DNA from: an uncultured Lachnospiraceae bacterium | GTDB lineage: Bacteria; Bacillota; Clostridia; Lachnospirales; Lachnospiraceae | Direction of reading: 5' to 3' | Assembly (NCBI GenBank): GCA_902476265.1 | Contig: CABSCP010000036.1 | Span: forward strand, 1 to 49,767 | Length of the DNA: 49,767 bases | Shown: positions 42,762 to 49,767 of the stretch, one piece after another | Layout: every line of letters begins with the position of its first letter | Numbering within the stretch: the first letter of the stretch is position 1 | Made by a program: the position numbers and the translations under genes | Notes under the pieces: model-generated | Database searches by the model: none | What the model was told of the DNA's origin: nothing | Seen by the model: the letters and a program-made list of their open reading frames with translations, nothing else

Positions 42762-43754
42762 ATGAAAAATACAATCAATAAAAAGCTGTTTATTTACTTC
42801 CTGTTCGTATACATGATTACCGCAATCTATGGTTTATTAATGGCGGTTGCAGGAAAAAGGGGGCTGGATACCGGAGCATTTTCAGCGGCGCTTATGTTTC
42901 TGCCCGCTTCAGGGGTTATGTTGGGTAATTTATTGATTCCGGAGGCGGAAGAAGGGGGAAAATCCAGTCCTCCCAAGTTGTTTTTTCTGACGTTTTTGGC
43001 AGCAGCAGCATTTCTGGCAGCACTGGCGGCAGGGGGCATGATTGCGCGTGGAGAGGGAATGGAAGAAGCGGCGAATGGCCTTGTCGGCATTTGTTCGGCG
43101 GTTCTTTTTTTTGAATTGCTATGTCTGTCAGGAAAAAAGCGGGAAGAGTGGGGGTTGGTTTTTTCCCGCAGCTGGAAGAAAGGGCTTGTAGGAATCATTA
43201 TTTTCATTGGATTGCATCTGGTGTGGTCGGTACTGACCACGTTGACGGTCTGTTTCAAGGATGGGAACTTACATGATTTTATCTGGAACATCCGGCCTGT
43301 ACAGTATCTGTTTTTACCGATTGGCTTTGCACTTACCTATTCGGGATTTTTAGGGGAGGAGTATGGTTGGCGCTATTTTCTGCAGCCGGCTTTGCAGGAA
43401 AAGTTCGGCATCCGGAAAGGAATCCTTCTTGTGGGAATCCTGTGGGCCGTATGGCATCTGCCGATTGACTTGTTCGGCGGCGGATTTTCTTTTGGATTAG
43501 GGTGTGGATTTTTAATACGTCTGGCAGGATGTATGGGAAAAAGTATTTTTACCGGCTGGCTCTATATGCGGACAAAAAATATATGGGCGGTGGCAGCGGT
43601 TCATTTTTTGAATAATAATATAGCCATGATGGCTGTCCCGGCCGGACTGACCACTGACTGGAGAAACGGGCTGATCATTGCTGTGATGTATGTGGCGGTC
43701 TATTTCCCGTTTCTGTTGTTGATGAGGCCTGCGGAGGGACAACTATATCATTGA
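42762..43754 (+). CDS. CPBP-family intramembrane metalloprotease homologue
   Basis: The 330-residue protein has about eight hydrophobic helices. The CPBP/Abi motifs are present: EEYGWRYFLQPAL (EExxxR, near residue 203), WAVWHLPIDLF, and a third motif HFLNNNIAM (near residue 285). Members include eukaryotic CAAX-processing Rce1 and bacterial proteins tied to bacteriocin immunity, though most bacterial members have no assigned substrate. A GGGGGGA site lies ahead of ATG 42762. It stands alone, between a divergent NYN gene and a hydrolase 220 bp downstream. The Gly/Ala-rich helices make exact topology uncertain. Confidence 0.88.
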   Translation: MKNTINKKLFIYFLFVYMITAIYGLLMAVAGKRGLDTGAFSAALMFLPASGVMLGNLLIPEAEEGGKSSPPKLFFLTFLAAAAFLAALAAGGMIARGEGMEEAANGLVGICSAVLFFELLCLSGKKREEWGLVFSRSWKKGLVGIIIFIGLHLVWSVLTTLTVCFKDGNLHDFIWNIRPVQYLFLPIGFALTYSGFLGEEYGWRYFLQPALQEKFGIRKGILLVGILWAVWHLPIDLFGGGFSFGLGCGFLIRLAGCMGKSIFTGWLYMRTKNIWAVAAVHFLNNNIAMMAVPAGLTTDWRNGLIIAVMYVAVYFPFLLLMRPAEGQLYH

Positions 43755-43873
43755 CTTTTCTTTCCTTTAAAACAAAAAAACAGTGTACAGAACCCTGTCG
43801 GATTCTGGTATCAAAAATAGGGGAATCCACTAATATTCGGCAGCCGTTGCCTTTTGCAGAAAGGATAAAAGGC

Positions 43874-43903
43874 TGTACAATCGAAAATGGTATGGATTAT
43901 AAT
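43874..43903 (+). promoter_or_regulatory. Candidate promoter for the alpha/beta hydrolase gene
   Basis: TGTACA (43874-43879), 18 nt and a perfect TATAAT (43898-43903) lie about 70 nt before the start. Confidence 0.5.
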
Positions 43904-43917
43904 AAGAATCAAAAGGA

Positions 43918-43956
43918 GTCTGCCAGGAAAACTGCGATTGTTTTTCTGGCAAAGAC
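43918..43956 (+). other. Leader hairpin before the alpha/beta hydrolase gene
   Basis: GTCT-GCCAG-GAAAA (43918-43931) pairs with TTTTT-CTGGC-(AA)-AGAC (43941-43956), ending a few nt before the AAGGGGG ribosome binding site. It lies in the predicted untranslated leader and could affect translation or mRNA stability. No riboswitch class is recognised. Confidence 0.45.
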
Positions 43957-43974
43957 AGACAAGGGGGTATGAAA

Positions 43975-45177
43975 ATGAGAAAATCGGAATTCACATGTGT
44001 GCGGGACGGACTTGTGATCAGGGGCACAGAGTTTCGGCCAAAGGACAGGAAAGATTCGGAGACAAAGATGTTTCCGGCGGTCATCATAAGCCACGGCTTC
44101 ATGGCAAATCAGGATACGGTGGCAAAGTACGCGCAGCAGTTTGTGCGCTGGGGATATGCCGCTTATACCTTTGATTTTTCAGGGGGCTGTGTCAGCGGAA
44201 AAAGCGACGGGAAGACCACAGAGATGTCGGTACTCACAGAACGGGAGGACTTAAAAGCGGTGATGGCTTATGTGAGAAGCCTTGCCTATGTGGATGCTTC
44301 CTCCCTGGTTTTGATGGGCTGCAGCCAGGGCGGCTTCGTTTCGGCCCTGACAGCAGCCAGGCTTCCGGAACAGGTTGCAAAGCTCATCCTCTTTTATCCG
44401 GCGCTTTGCATTCCCGATGACGCCAGAAAGGGGCGGATGATGATGGCGTCTTTCCGGCCGGACAATATTCCGGAAACCATCAAATGCGGCCCCATGAAGC
44501 TGGGGCGGATCTATCCGGCCTCCGTGATGAAAATGGATCCCTTTGCGGAAATTTCGGCTTATCCGGGGCCTGTTTTGATTGTACACGGAACAAAAGATGA
44601 AATTGTGGATGTTTCCTATGCGCAGCGGGCGCAGAAAGCCTGGTGGGAGGCAGAGCGGCAGGCTCTTGGCAGACAGGAAGGCGCGCCCGGCAGCTGCCAG
44701 CTGCTTTTGCTTGACGGGGCAGGACACGGTTTTGACCAAAAGGCGGACCGGGAAGCTTTGTTTGCCGTACAGAGTTTTCTGACAGGCGGGCGGGAAGTAT
44801 TGACGATAGATGTAAATCTGACCGGCACTTCGGTGACGAGAAAGGGGATTTGCAGCCGCGTAGCGGTCACCTTTTGCGGCAGTGCGGACAGCCCTTATTT
44901 TAAAGGGACGATTCTTCCGGGAGCGGTAGATGTACAGAACCGGATCGGCAAAAAAACCTTTCGTTTCTGTGCCGATTATACGCTGGAGGGCGTTGATTTT
45001 GCAGGGGAAAAGTGCAGGGTGCATATTGTAAACAGAAATCGGGGAAAGGAGTGGAAGCCTTCCGTATCCTGCGACAGTAAAGCGCTGGGATTCTTAAACG
45101 GGGCAGACTGCACCGCTTATCTTGAAATGAGAGAGAAAGGGCCGTTGGTGAGGATCTATACCAATACGGGCTGTTGA
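43975..45177 (+). CDS. Alpha/beta hydrolase (dienelactone hydrolase/prolyl peptidase-like) with extra C-terminal domain
   Basis: This 400-residue protein has an alpha/beta-hydrolase core (about 1-265): oxyanion-region VIISHGFMANQDT, nucleophile Ser in MGCSQGGFVSAL (about 113), acid in HGTKDEIVDV and His in GAGHGFDQ. No signal peptide is visible, so it is likely a cytosolic esterase or acyl hydrolase. The last about 130 residues (from about 270, LTIDVNLTGTSVTRKGICSRVAV) are beta-rich with several cysteines and not part of the usual fold. ATG 43975 follows AAGGGGG (43961-43967) at good spacing; ATG 43969 is too close. It has its own promoter and leader. The substrate is unknown. Confidence 0.85.
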   Translation: MRKSEFTCVRDGLVIRGTEFRPKDRKDSETKMFPAVIISHGFMANQDTVAKYAQQFVRWGYAAYTFDFSGGCVSGKSDGKTTEMSVLTEREDLKAVMAYVRSLAYVDASSLVLMGCSQGGFVSALTAARLPEQVAKLILFYPALCIPDDARKGRMMMASFRPDNIPETIKCGPMKLGRIYPASVMKMDPFAEISAYPGPVLIVHGTKDEIVDVSYAQRAQKAWWEAERQALGRQEGAPGSCQLLLLDGAGHGFDQKADREALFAVQSFLTGGREVLTIDVNLTGTSVTRKGICSRVAVTFCGSADSPYFKGTILPGAVDVQNRIGKKTFRFCADYTLEGVDFAGEKCRVHIVNRNRGKEWKPSVSCDSKALGFLNGADCTAYLEMREKGPLVRIYTNTGC

Positions 45178-45362
45178 AGTATGCCGTTTCGCTTGCAGCC
45201 GTTGGCGTAAGTCCTCGCCCATGCCCCAATGGGTGTTACCGCTTTCGTCGCGGCCAAAATGACCGGGTAGGAGAATAAGCCAAAGAAACAGAATATTCCG
45301 TGGTGGTGGACAGGCTTTTTTGATAAAAAGGTTGTCGGTTTATGCCGATACAAAAAGAACAT
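45156..45362 (-). CDS. Possible small protein of 68 residues
   Basis: A minus-strand frame starts ATG 45362 with a textbook AAGGAGG 7 nt upstream and encodes a basic, partly hydrophobic 68-residue peptide (MFFLYRHKPTTFLSKK ... GIFCFFGLFSYPVILAATKAV). No domain is recognised. The ribosome binding site lies in the loop, and the ATG in the 3' stem, of the hairpin that terminates the padR gene, which may be chance or may control expression. The region 45178-45431 has no other gene. It could be spurious or a remnant of a repeated sequence; confidence is low. Confidence 0.3.
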   Translation of the reverse strand: MFFLYRHKPTTFLSKKPVHHHGIFCFFGLFSYPVILAATKAVTPIGAWARTYANGCKRNGILQQPVLV

Positions 45363-45389
45363 GGCGGCACCTCCTTGATACCGCCGTGT
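45351..45389 (-). terminator. Minus-strand terminator downstream of padR
   Basis: On the minus strand, ACACGGCGG (45381-45389) pairs with CCGCCATGT (45359-45367, one G-U) and is followed by TCTTTTTG. It is 42 bp past the padR stop. Confidence 0.6.
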
Positions 45390-45431
45390 TCAAAGAAAAG
45401 AGTTACTTTAATGGGATTTTCCCTTAAGTAT

Positions 45432-45950
45432 TTAACCTTTAATCGAAGCGATCCACGTTTCGATTGCTTGGGTCAATATATACTGCTGCTGTAAGACCGC
45501 CATACCTGTTTCGGGAATATCGGGTGCATTTTCTTTTTCCCGTATATTTTCTTCCAGATAAGTTTTTAGGGTTTTCACATTCCCCTCGATGTTGTCCAGA
45601 CAGGCCCTTTGTCCTTCCGGCGGGAGGCTGGACAGATTTACAATCACGGCATTGAAGTCCAGGAAAAAGTGAATCGGTTGTGAAGCAATCTCATACATCA
45701 GGCTTTCAAACTCCTTTGCGCCAGTTTCCTTTAGAGAATAGATTGCTTTCTCCGGCATTTTTCCCTCTTTGACGATAGTGCTTTTAATCAATCCCTTTTC
45801 TTCGAGCTGTATCACCTTTTTGTAAATGGACGGCGTACTGATTTTTACCCACTTCGAAATATTCCGATACTCGACCAATTTCTGAATGTCATAGGCACTG
45901 AGCGATTCCCTTTTCAAGATTCCCAGCACGATCAAATCTATGGCGGCCAT
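45432..45950 (-). CDS. PadR-family transcriptional regulator
   Basis: This 172-residue PadR-type repressor has an N-terminal winged helix (IDLIVLGILKRESLSAYDIQKLVE, SIYKKVIQLEEKGLIKS, KAIYSLKETGAKEFESL) and a C-terminal dimerisation helix region. PadR proteins often repress adjacent efflux genes and respond to toxic compounds. It is divergent from the MATE gene, now broken, and near an ABC exporter. AGGAGG precedes the start on the minus strand. It has its own consensus promoter, and its likely operator overlaps the shared 72-bp intergenic region. Confidence 0.9.
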   Translation of the reverse strand: MAAIDLIVLGILKRESLSAYDIQKLVEYRNISKWVKISTPSIYKKVIQLEEKGLIKSTIVKEGKMPEKAIYSLKETGAKEFESLMYEIASQPIHFFLDFNAVIVNLSSLPPEGQRACLDNIEGNVKTLKTYLEENIREKENAPDIPETGMAVLQQQYILTQAIETWIASIKG

Positions 45951-45975
45951 GCGTGCCTCCTTTTTTTACTCTTGA

Positions 45976-46004
45976 CTTATACTATAATTTTATTTCCGCG
46001 TCAA
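45976..46004 (-). promoter_or_regulatory. padR promoter with flanking inverted repeat
   Basis: Minus strand TTGACG (45999-46004), 17 nt and TATAAG (45976-45981). CTTGAC (45971-45976) and GTCAAG (46000-46005) form an inverted repeat around the promoter, a reasonable PadR operator for autorepression and MATE control. Confidence 0.65.
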
Positions 46005-46022
46005 GCGAAAGGAGAGTTAAAC

Positions 46023-47291
46023 ATGAACAAACCAGACAAAAAGATGGCGCTGTTGGGGAGCACGCCCATTCCAAAAGCACTATTGGCGTTAGGGCTGCCA
46101 ACCATGATTGGTATGCTGATTAACGCACTGTACAACCTCGTGGACACCTATTTTGTGGGTGGGCTGGGAACCGGTCAGATGGGCGCGGTCACGGTTGCCT
46201 TTCCCCTCGGTCAATTGATCGTAGGTTTGGGTTTATTATTTGGGAATGGGGCCGCCGCCTATCTTTCAAGGCTGCTCGGACGGGGCGACAAGGAAACAGC
46301 AAACAAGGTAGCCAGCACCGCCGTATACAGTAGCATATTAATCGGCGCAATCCTGATTCTTTGCTCTGTCCTTTTCCTGAAGCCGATTCTTAGACAGCTT
46401 GGCGCAATCGAAAGCGTCATGCCCTATGCAATTTCCTACACCAGTATCTATATCACATTTTCAATTTTTAATGTATTCAATGTCACGATGAACAATATCG
46501 TGTCAAGCGAGGGTGCCGCCAAGACAGCCATGGGTGCATTGATGGCTGGAGCCTTATTAAATGTGGTATTAGACCCCATCTTCATCTATGCGCTTAACTT
46601 CGGAGTAGCCGGTGCGGCGATTGCCACGGCCATTTCACAAATGGTTTCCACTGTAGTCTATTTGTGCTATATCCTCCGCAAAAAGAGTGTGTTTAATTTC
46701 CGTATCAAAGAATGTTGTTTTTCCAAAGAGATCATGTCTGAAATTTTGAATTGTTTTCGGCTTTTTGAAGGGCTTTCAGCCAATCGCCGGATTTAGCTAT
46801 GGGGCAAAGAAGTTTGACCGACTGCATGAAGCAATCAAGACCTCTATCCTCTGGTCAACCATATTTTGTGTGGTGTTCGGTTTGGTCGCTGCAATTTTTC
46901 CCTCGCAGATCATGGCCCTGTTTACAAAAGATGATATGGAGATGATTCGTGTCGGTTCGGTCGCTTTACAGGCAAACGGCCTCTCCTTTATTCTTTTTGG
47001 TTTCACACAGTATACTCCTTCCTTTTCCTTGTGATGGGAAAAGCGGCAAAGGGATGTATCCTTGGCGCTTGTAGACAGGGGATTTGCTTTGTACCTGTTA
47101 TTTTACTTCTTCCGAAATTCTGTGGTTTAAGCGGTATTCTTTATGCCCAGCCGATTGCTGACGTTCTTTCTGCCATCGTCACCGCGTTTATGGCCGCACA
47201 ACTTCACAAAGAGTTGAACGCAACAAAAGCAAGTTTCCTTGCCGCGCAAGTTGCACAACCTGAATCTGCTGGTACGAACGAAGCGATTTAA
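46023..47291 (+). pseudogene. MATE-family multidrug efflux pump, broken by a deletion/frameshift and a second frameshift
   Basis: Three frames together read as one MATE antiporter. Frame A starts at ATG 46023 (AAAGGAG site) and runs normally from MNKPDKKMALLGSTPIPKAL to about 46755 (SKEIMSEILN). It then goes out of frame, giving CFRLFEGLSANRRI and a stop at 46796. The next segment, GFLKGFQPIAGFSYGAKKFDRLHEAIK, is in frame +1 from about 46758 to about 47006. A second shift near 47005-47010 returns to the first frame (TVYSFLFLVMGKAAKGCILGACRQGICF...) up to 47291. About 45-60 residues usual between SEIL and GFxKGFQPIAG are absent, so the first lesion is a deletion. A functional pump is unlikely. 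A PadR gene is divergent upstream. Confidence 0.88.
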
Positions 47292-47330
47292 GCGATTTCA
47301 AGCTGCCATTTTCTTTCCTGAAAAAAGGTT

Positions 47331-47561
47331 TTACACGGTTGAAATAAAGGTTCTTGACAATTGTGGCAAGGTGGGGGGGACGCCGGAAAGCGTGTCAAGC
47401 AGTTTTTCAAGTTTTATCTCATACACAACCGGATAATAAAACGGTGTTTCTTCGCTGATACCGAGGGTTTCAGACCACTTAAACAGCTGTATTATCATTA
47501 TCACCGCAGCGGCAATGATAATCGCAGCAACCGCGAGTATGATATACTTTTTATTTTTCAT
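47331..47561 (-). CDS. Small membrane protein, hypothetical
   Basis: The 76-residue product starts MKNKKYIILAVAAIIIAAAVIMII, a single membrane helix, followed by a short extracytoplasmic tail of about 50 residues (LFKWSETLGISEETPFYYPVV...). AAGGAGG precedes ATG 47561, 10 bp after the end of the ABC permease gene, so it belongs to that operon. The tail could be shortened, because it ends next to the damaged MATE locus. No family is recognised. Confidence 0.55.
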   Translation of the reverse strand: MKNKKYIILAVAAIIIAAAVIMIIQLFKWSETLGISEETPFYYPVVYEIKLEKLLDTLSGVPPTLPQLSRTFISTV

Positions 47562-47571
47562 CGGAGCCTCC

Positions 47572-48804
47572 TTATGCAGCCTGATGTTTCTTGAACCCGA
47601 TTCTTGCAAGAGCAAGCAAAATCAAAGTCAGTATCACATACAGAAGTCCTCTCATGGCAAAAGCGTCCAAAATGACCGGGCCCAACTGATAGGAAATGTA
47701 GGAGTTGAAGCGGGGAACCAACGATTGATACGGCGTCAAAAAAACAAGCGAGTTGTAGATTCCCGTGGTGCCATTCGGAGTAAGGAACATGGGAATAAAA
47801 AGCACCGGAACCATAACGATCAGCACAAGGTAAGGGCTTTTCATTTTAGCCGACAGGAAAAGGGTCAAGCCGATCATTGCGATCAGAACCAAATAAACGA
47901 TCCCCCAATTGATAAGCGTCCCCTCCAGAAATGTGAGCGGATACAAAACGGTAGTACCGTTGATTTGTAAAGGCAGATTCCAGCCATCCGTCCCAAATGC
48001 CACAAGAGGAATACCAAATGCGACGAGAATATGGAGCGTAAATGCCAACACGCCAAATATGAGCGCAGCAACGATTTTAGCCGTGGTCAACTTAGTCTTG
48101 CCATACTTGCCGGACAAAATGACTGCGTCTGTGCCAGCCTGATATTCACCGGCAAATACTGGCGCAATCACAATACAGATCGCTAAAATAGCAAACATTA
48201 ACAATTCAAAGGAAGAAATAATGATTTTCCATCCCCCGAAGTAGCCATATTGGAACGGTTCTTCCACATCGCTGTTCATGCTCCGCCAATAGTCTTTTTC
48301 TGCTTCCGATAGCCCATTGGAAGGGTCATTCAGTATGGTTTCGATTTTGTCCTGTCGTGCCTGATAGAAGTCTGTGCCATCCGAAACATCTAAATCGGTG
48401 AGTGCATGATACCCAACACTCACATTGGGAGCTGCATAGTTTCTTGCGATCAAGCCCAGCAGGCTTTCCCGTGGAGCAATCCCGTTCCAGTATGCGTCCT
48501 CAATCAAAAACTGCTCATTCCCGTCATAGCCTATATTGTCGGGGTTTTCAAATAGCGCCTGCACATTCTGAATGGCTTTTGTAACATATTCATTCGTCAA
48601 AGGAACAGAGATGTTCTCATACTGTTCTTTTTCGTATGCAATGCCTTCCGGTCCGCGGAGTACGCCATCTTGGTTATAAATCTGAAACTGTGTGATTGGC
48701 AGGCCGAAGAAAACGGCGGTTATGAGCAGACTTACCGCCATTGCAATCAAGGTGGATTTCCTGCGCAAGACCTTTAGAAATTCGTACTTAATCAAGGTTT
48801 TCAT
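47572..48804 (-). CDS. ABC-2-type transporter permease
   Basis: The 410-residue membrane protein starts MKTLIKYEFLKVLRRKSTLIAMAVS, typical of ABC-2 (NatB/CcmB-like) exporters. It has one N-terminal helix, a large extracellular loop of about 170 residues, and five or more C-terminal helices (ELLMFAILAICIVIAPVFAGEYQAGTDAV ...). The GEYQAGTDAVILSG segment is characteristic. AAGGAG lies before two adjacent ATGs (48807 and 48804). It overlaps the ATPase gene upstream by about 17 bp, so the two form one exporter. Likely substrates are antimicrobial peptides, lipids or drugs; this is inference. Confidence 0.88.
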   Translation of the reverse strand: MKTLIKYEFLKVLRRKSTLIAMAVSLLITAVFFGLPITQFQIYNQDGVLRGPEGIAYEKEQYENISVPLTNEYVTKAIQNVQALFENPDNIGYDGNEQFLIEDAYWNGIAPRESLLGLIARNYAAPNVSVGYHALTDLDVSDGTDFYQARQDKIETILNDPSNGLSEAEKDYWRSMNSDVEEPFQYGYFGGWKIIISSFELLMFAILAICIVIAPVFAGEYQAGTDAVILSGKYGKTKLTTAKIVAALIFGVLAFTLHILVAFGIPLVAFGTDGWNLPLQINGTTVLYPLTFLEGTLINWGIVYLVLIAMIGLTLFLSAKMKSPYLVLIVMVPVLFIPMFLTPNGTTGIYNSLVFLTPYQSLVPRFNSYISYQLGPVILDAFAMRGLLYVILTLILLALARIGFKKHQAA

Positions 48805-49690
48805 CATCACCACTCCTTTCGTCCTGCGCATCTTCGCTGAAGTGATACAGGAACAGATCTTCCAAACTAGGTTCCACAATACTGGCGTCCGGCGTAGGTG
48901 CTGTATCGTCTACGATACGCATACGAACCAAATTTCCTTCGTGGTGCAGGTTGACAACATGAAGGTTCCGGCTGTATTGAGCAGCTTTGCGTTCATCGAC
49001 CATAACCTCCCACACCTTGCCTTGAATACTGTTCGTGACAGTTTCCATAGGCCCTTGAAGCAGGATTTTCCCTTGCTTCATCATTAAGATAATATCCGCA
49101 ATATACGAAACATCTGAAACGATGTGGGTTGAGAGAATCACGATCTTATCTTTGGCAAAGTCGGAAATGATATTGCGGAAGCGAACACGCTCCTTTGGGT
49201 CAAGCCCGGCGGTTGGCTCGTCTAAAATCAGAATGTCGGGATCGTTCAGCTCCGCTTGTGCGATTCCCAAACGCTGTTTCATGCCGCCGGAATATGACTT
49301 GACCTTCTTAACGGCCACATCACGCAGGTTTACCAATTCCAGCAATTCCTCCGTCCGGGCTTTGGCGCGCTTTTTATCTAAGCCTTTTACTGCTGCCATA
49401 TAGAGCATAAACTCGCGGGCGGTAAAGTCGGGGTAGAATCCGAAGTCCTGCGGCATATAACCCAAATGTGTGTAATAGCGTTCTCCCAGTTCTTGCATAG
49501 TCTTTCCATCCAGGCGGATGTTGCCGGATGTAGGCTTCAAAACACCGCAGATCATTCGCATTAAAGTTGTTTTACCTGCTCCGTTTGCACCAAGCAGGCC
49601 ATATACGCCGGGTTTTAAATGGATACTTACATTATTGACAGCGCACTTTGTTCCATATTGCTTGCGCAAATTCTGTAATTGAAGTTCCAT
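48788..49690 (-). CDS. ABC transporter ATP-binding protein (exporter type)
   Basis: This 300-residue ATPase has Walker A GANGAGKTT (about 38-46), Q-loop near GYMPQDFGFY, signature SYSGGMKQR, Walker B DILILDEPTAGLD and H-loop STHIVSD. It begins MELQLQNLRKQYGTKCAVNN, as NatA/CcmA-like exporter ATPases do, and has a C-terminal extension of about 80 residues. AGGAGG sits 6 nt before the ATG at 49690. It overlaps the permease gene and starts the minus-strand operon. The 77 bp between 49691 and the window end hold its upstream region; no clear promoter was seen. Confidence 0.94.
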   Translation of the reverse strand: MELQLQNLRKQYGTKCAVNNVSIHLKPGVYGLLGANGAGKTTLMRMICGVLKPTSGNIRLDGKTMQELGERYYTHLGYMPQDFGFYPDFTAREFMLYMAAVKGLDKKRAKARTEELLELVNLRDVAVKKVKSYSGGMKQRLGIAQAELNDPDILILDEPTAGLDPKERVRFRNIISDFAKDKIVILSTHIVSDVSYIADIILMMKQGKILLQGPMETVTNSIQGKVWEVMVDERKAAQYSRNLHVVNLHHEGNLVRMRIVDDTAPTPDASIVEPSLEDLFLYHFSEDAQDERSGDDENLD

Positions 49691-49767
49691 ACAAAGCCTC
49701 CTGTTCATTTTGATAAGTTCTCGGAATTCTCAGCCCTCATTTTTCAAGGCTTCCCATCCCTTTATTA

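Noticed and set aside
1..49767. CRISPR arrays, tRNA and rRNA genes
   Set aside because: No regularly spaced direct repeats and no tRNA- or rRNA-like sequences were noticed on reading; a dedicated scan would be needed to exclude short or divergent ones.

Overview
The window looks like a chromosomal segment of a Gram-positive, low-to-mid GC Clostridia, most likely a Lachnospiraceae-type gut anaerobe. This rests on the Firmicutes order smc-ftsY ... ylxM-ffh-rpsP-khpA-rimM-trmD ... rplS-lepB-rbgA-lepB-rnhB-yraN, strong AGGAGG ribosome binding sites, consensus sigma-A promoters, and the mix of PTS, RpiR, hybrid PAS kinases and lipoprotein solute-binding proteins. The species assignment is inference; no rRNA or tRNA genes are visible.

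Layout. (1) 1-20.7 kb is a housekeeping backbone for protein targeting, ribosome assembly and tRNA/RNA metabolism. It is interrupted by signalling genes: ilvA plus two large soluble hybrid histidine kinases sit between ftsY and ylxM, and a membrane degenerate-GGDEF/EAL protein sits between trmD and rplS. The ylxM and rplS promoters overlap the 3' ends of those intruding genes. trmD carries a C-terminal GNAT acetyltransferase. A 226-bp hairpin element with perfect 66-bp arms lies between lepB and rnhB. (2) 20.8-34.9 kb is an envelope signalling/transport block. Two two-component systems end tail to tail with a 44-bp overlap. The second is divergent from an operon of two paralogous beta-propeller/solute-binding lipoproteins, two MalF/MalG-type permeases and a HlyD-type membrane-fusion protein, with no ATPase. 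(3) 35.0-40.7 kb is a sugar block: two overlapping RpiR regulators, a Cof-type HAD phosphatase, a GH13 glucosidase and a PTS EIIBC permease, possibly for trehalose or another alpha-glucoside. (4) 40.8-45.2 kb holds single genes: an HxlR-like winged-helix protein, a NYN nuclease-like protein with tandem OST-HTH/LOTUS domains, a CPBP membrane protease homologue and an alpha/beta hydrolase. (5) 45.2-49.8 kb looks acquired or decaying: a PadR regulator, a MATE efflux pseudogene with a frameshift and an internal deletion, a small membrane protein and an ABC-2 permease/ATPase pair.

Functionally, FtsY and Ffh form the SRP targeting pathway that feeds the two signal peptidases. RimM, RbgA, S16 and L19 serve ribosome assembly. 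The most system-like unexplained unit is 24.1-34.9 kb (two-component system, propeller-SBP pair, importer permeases without ATPase, HlyD protein). The TrmD-GNAT fusion and the long hairpin element are the other items most worth following up.
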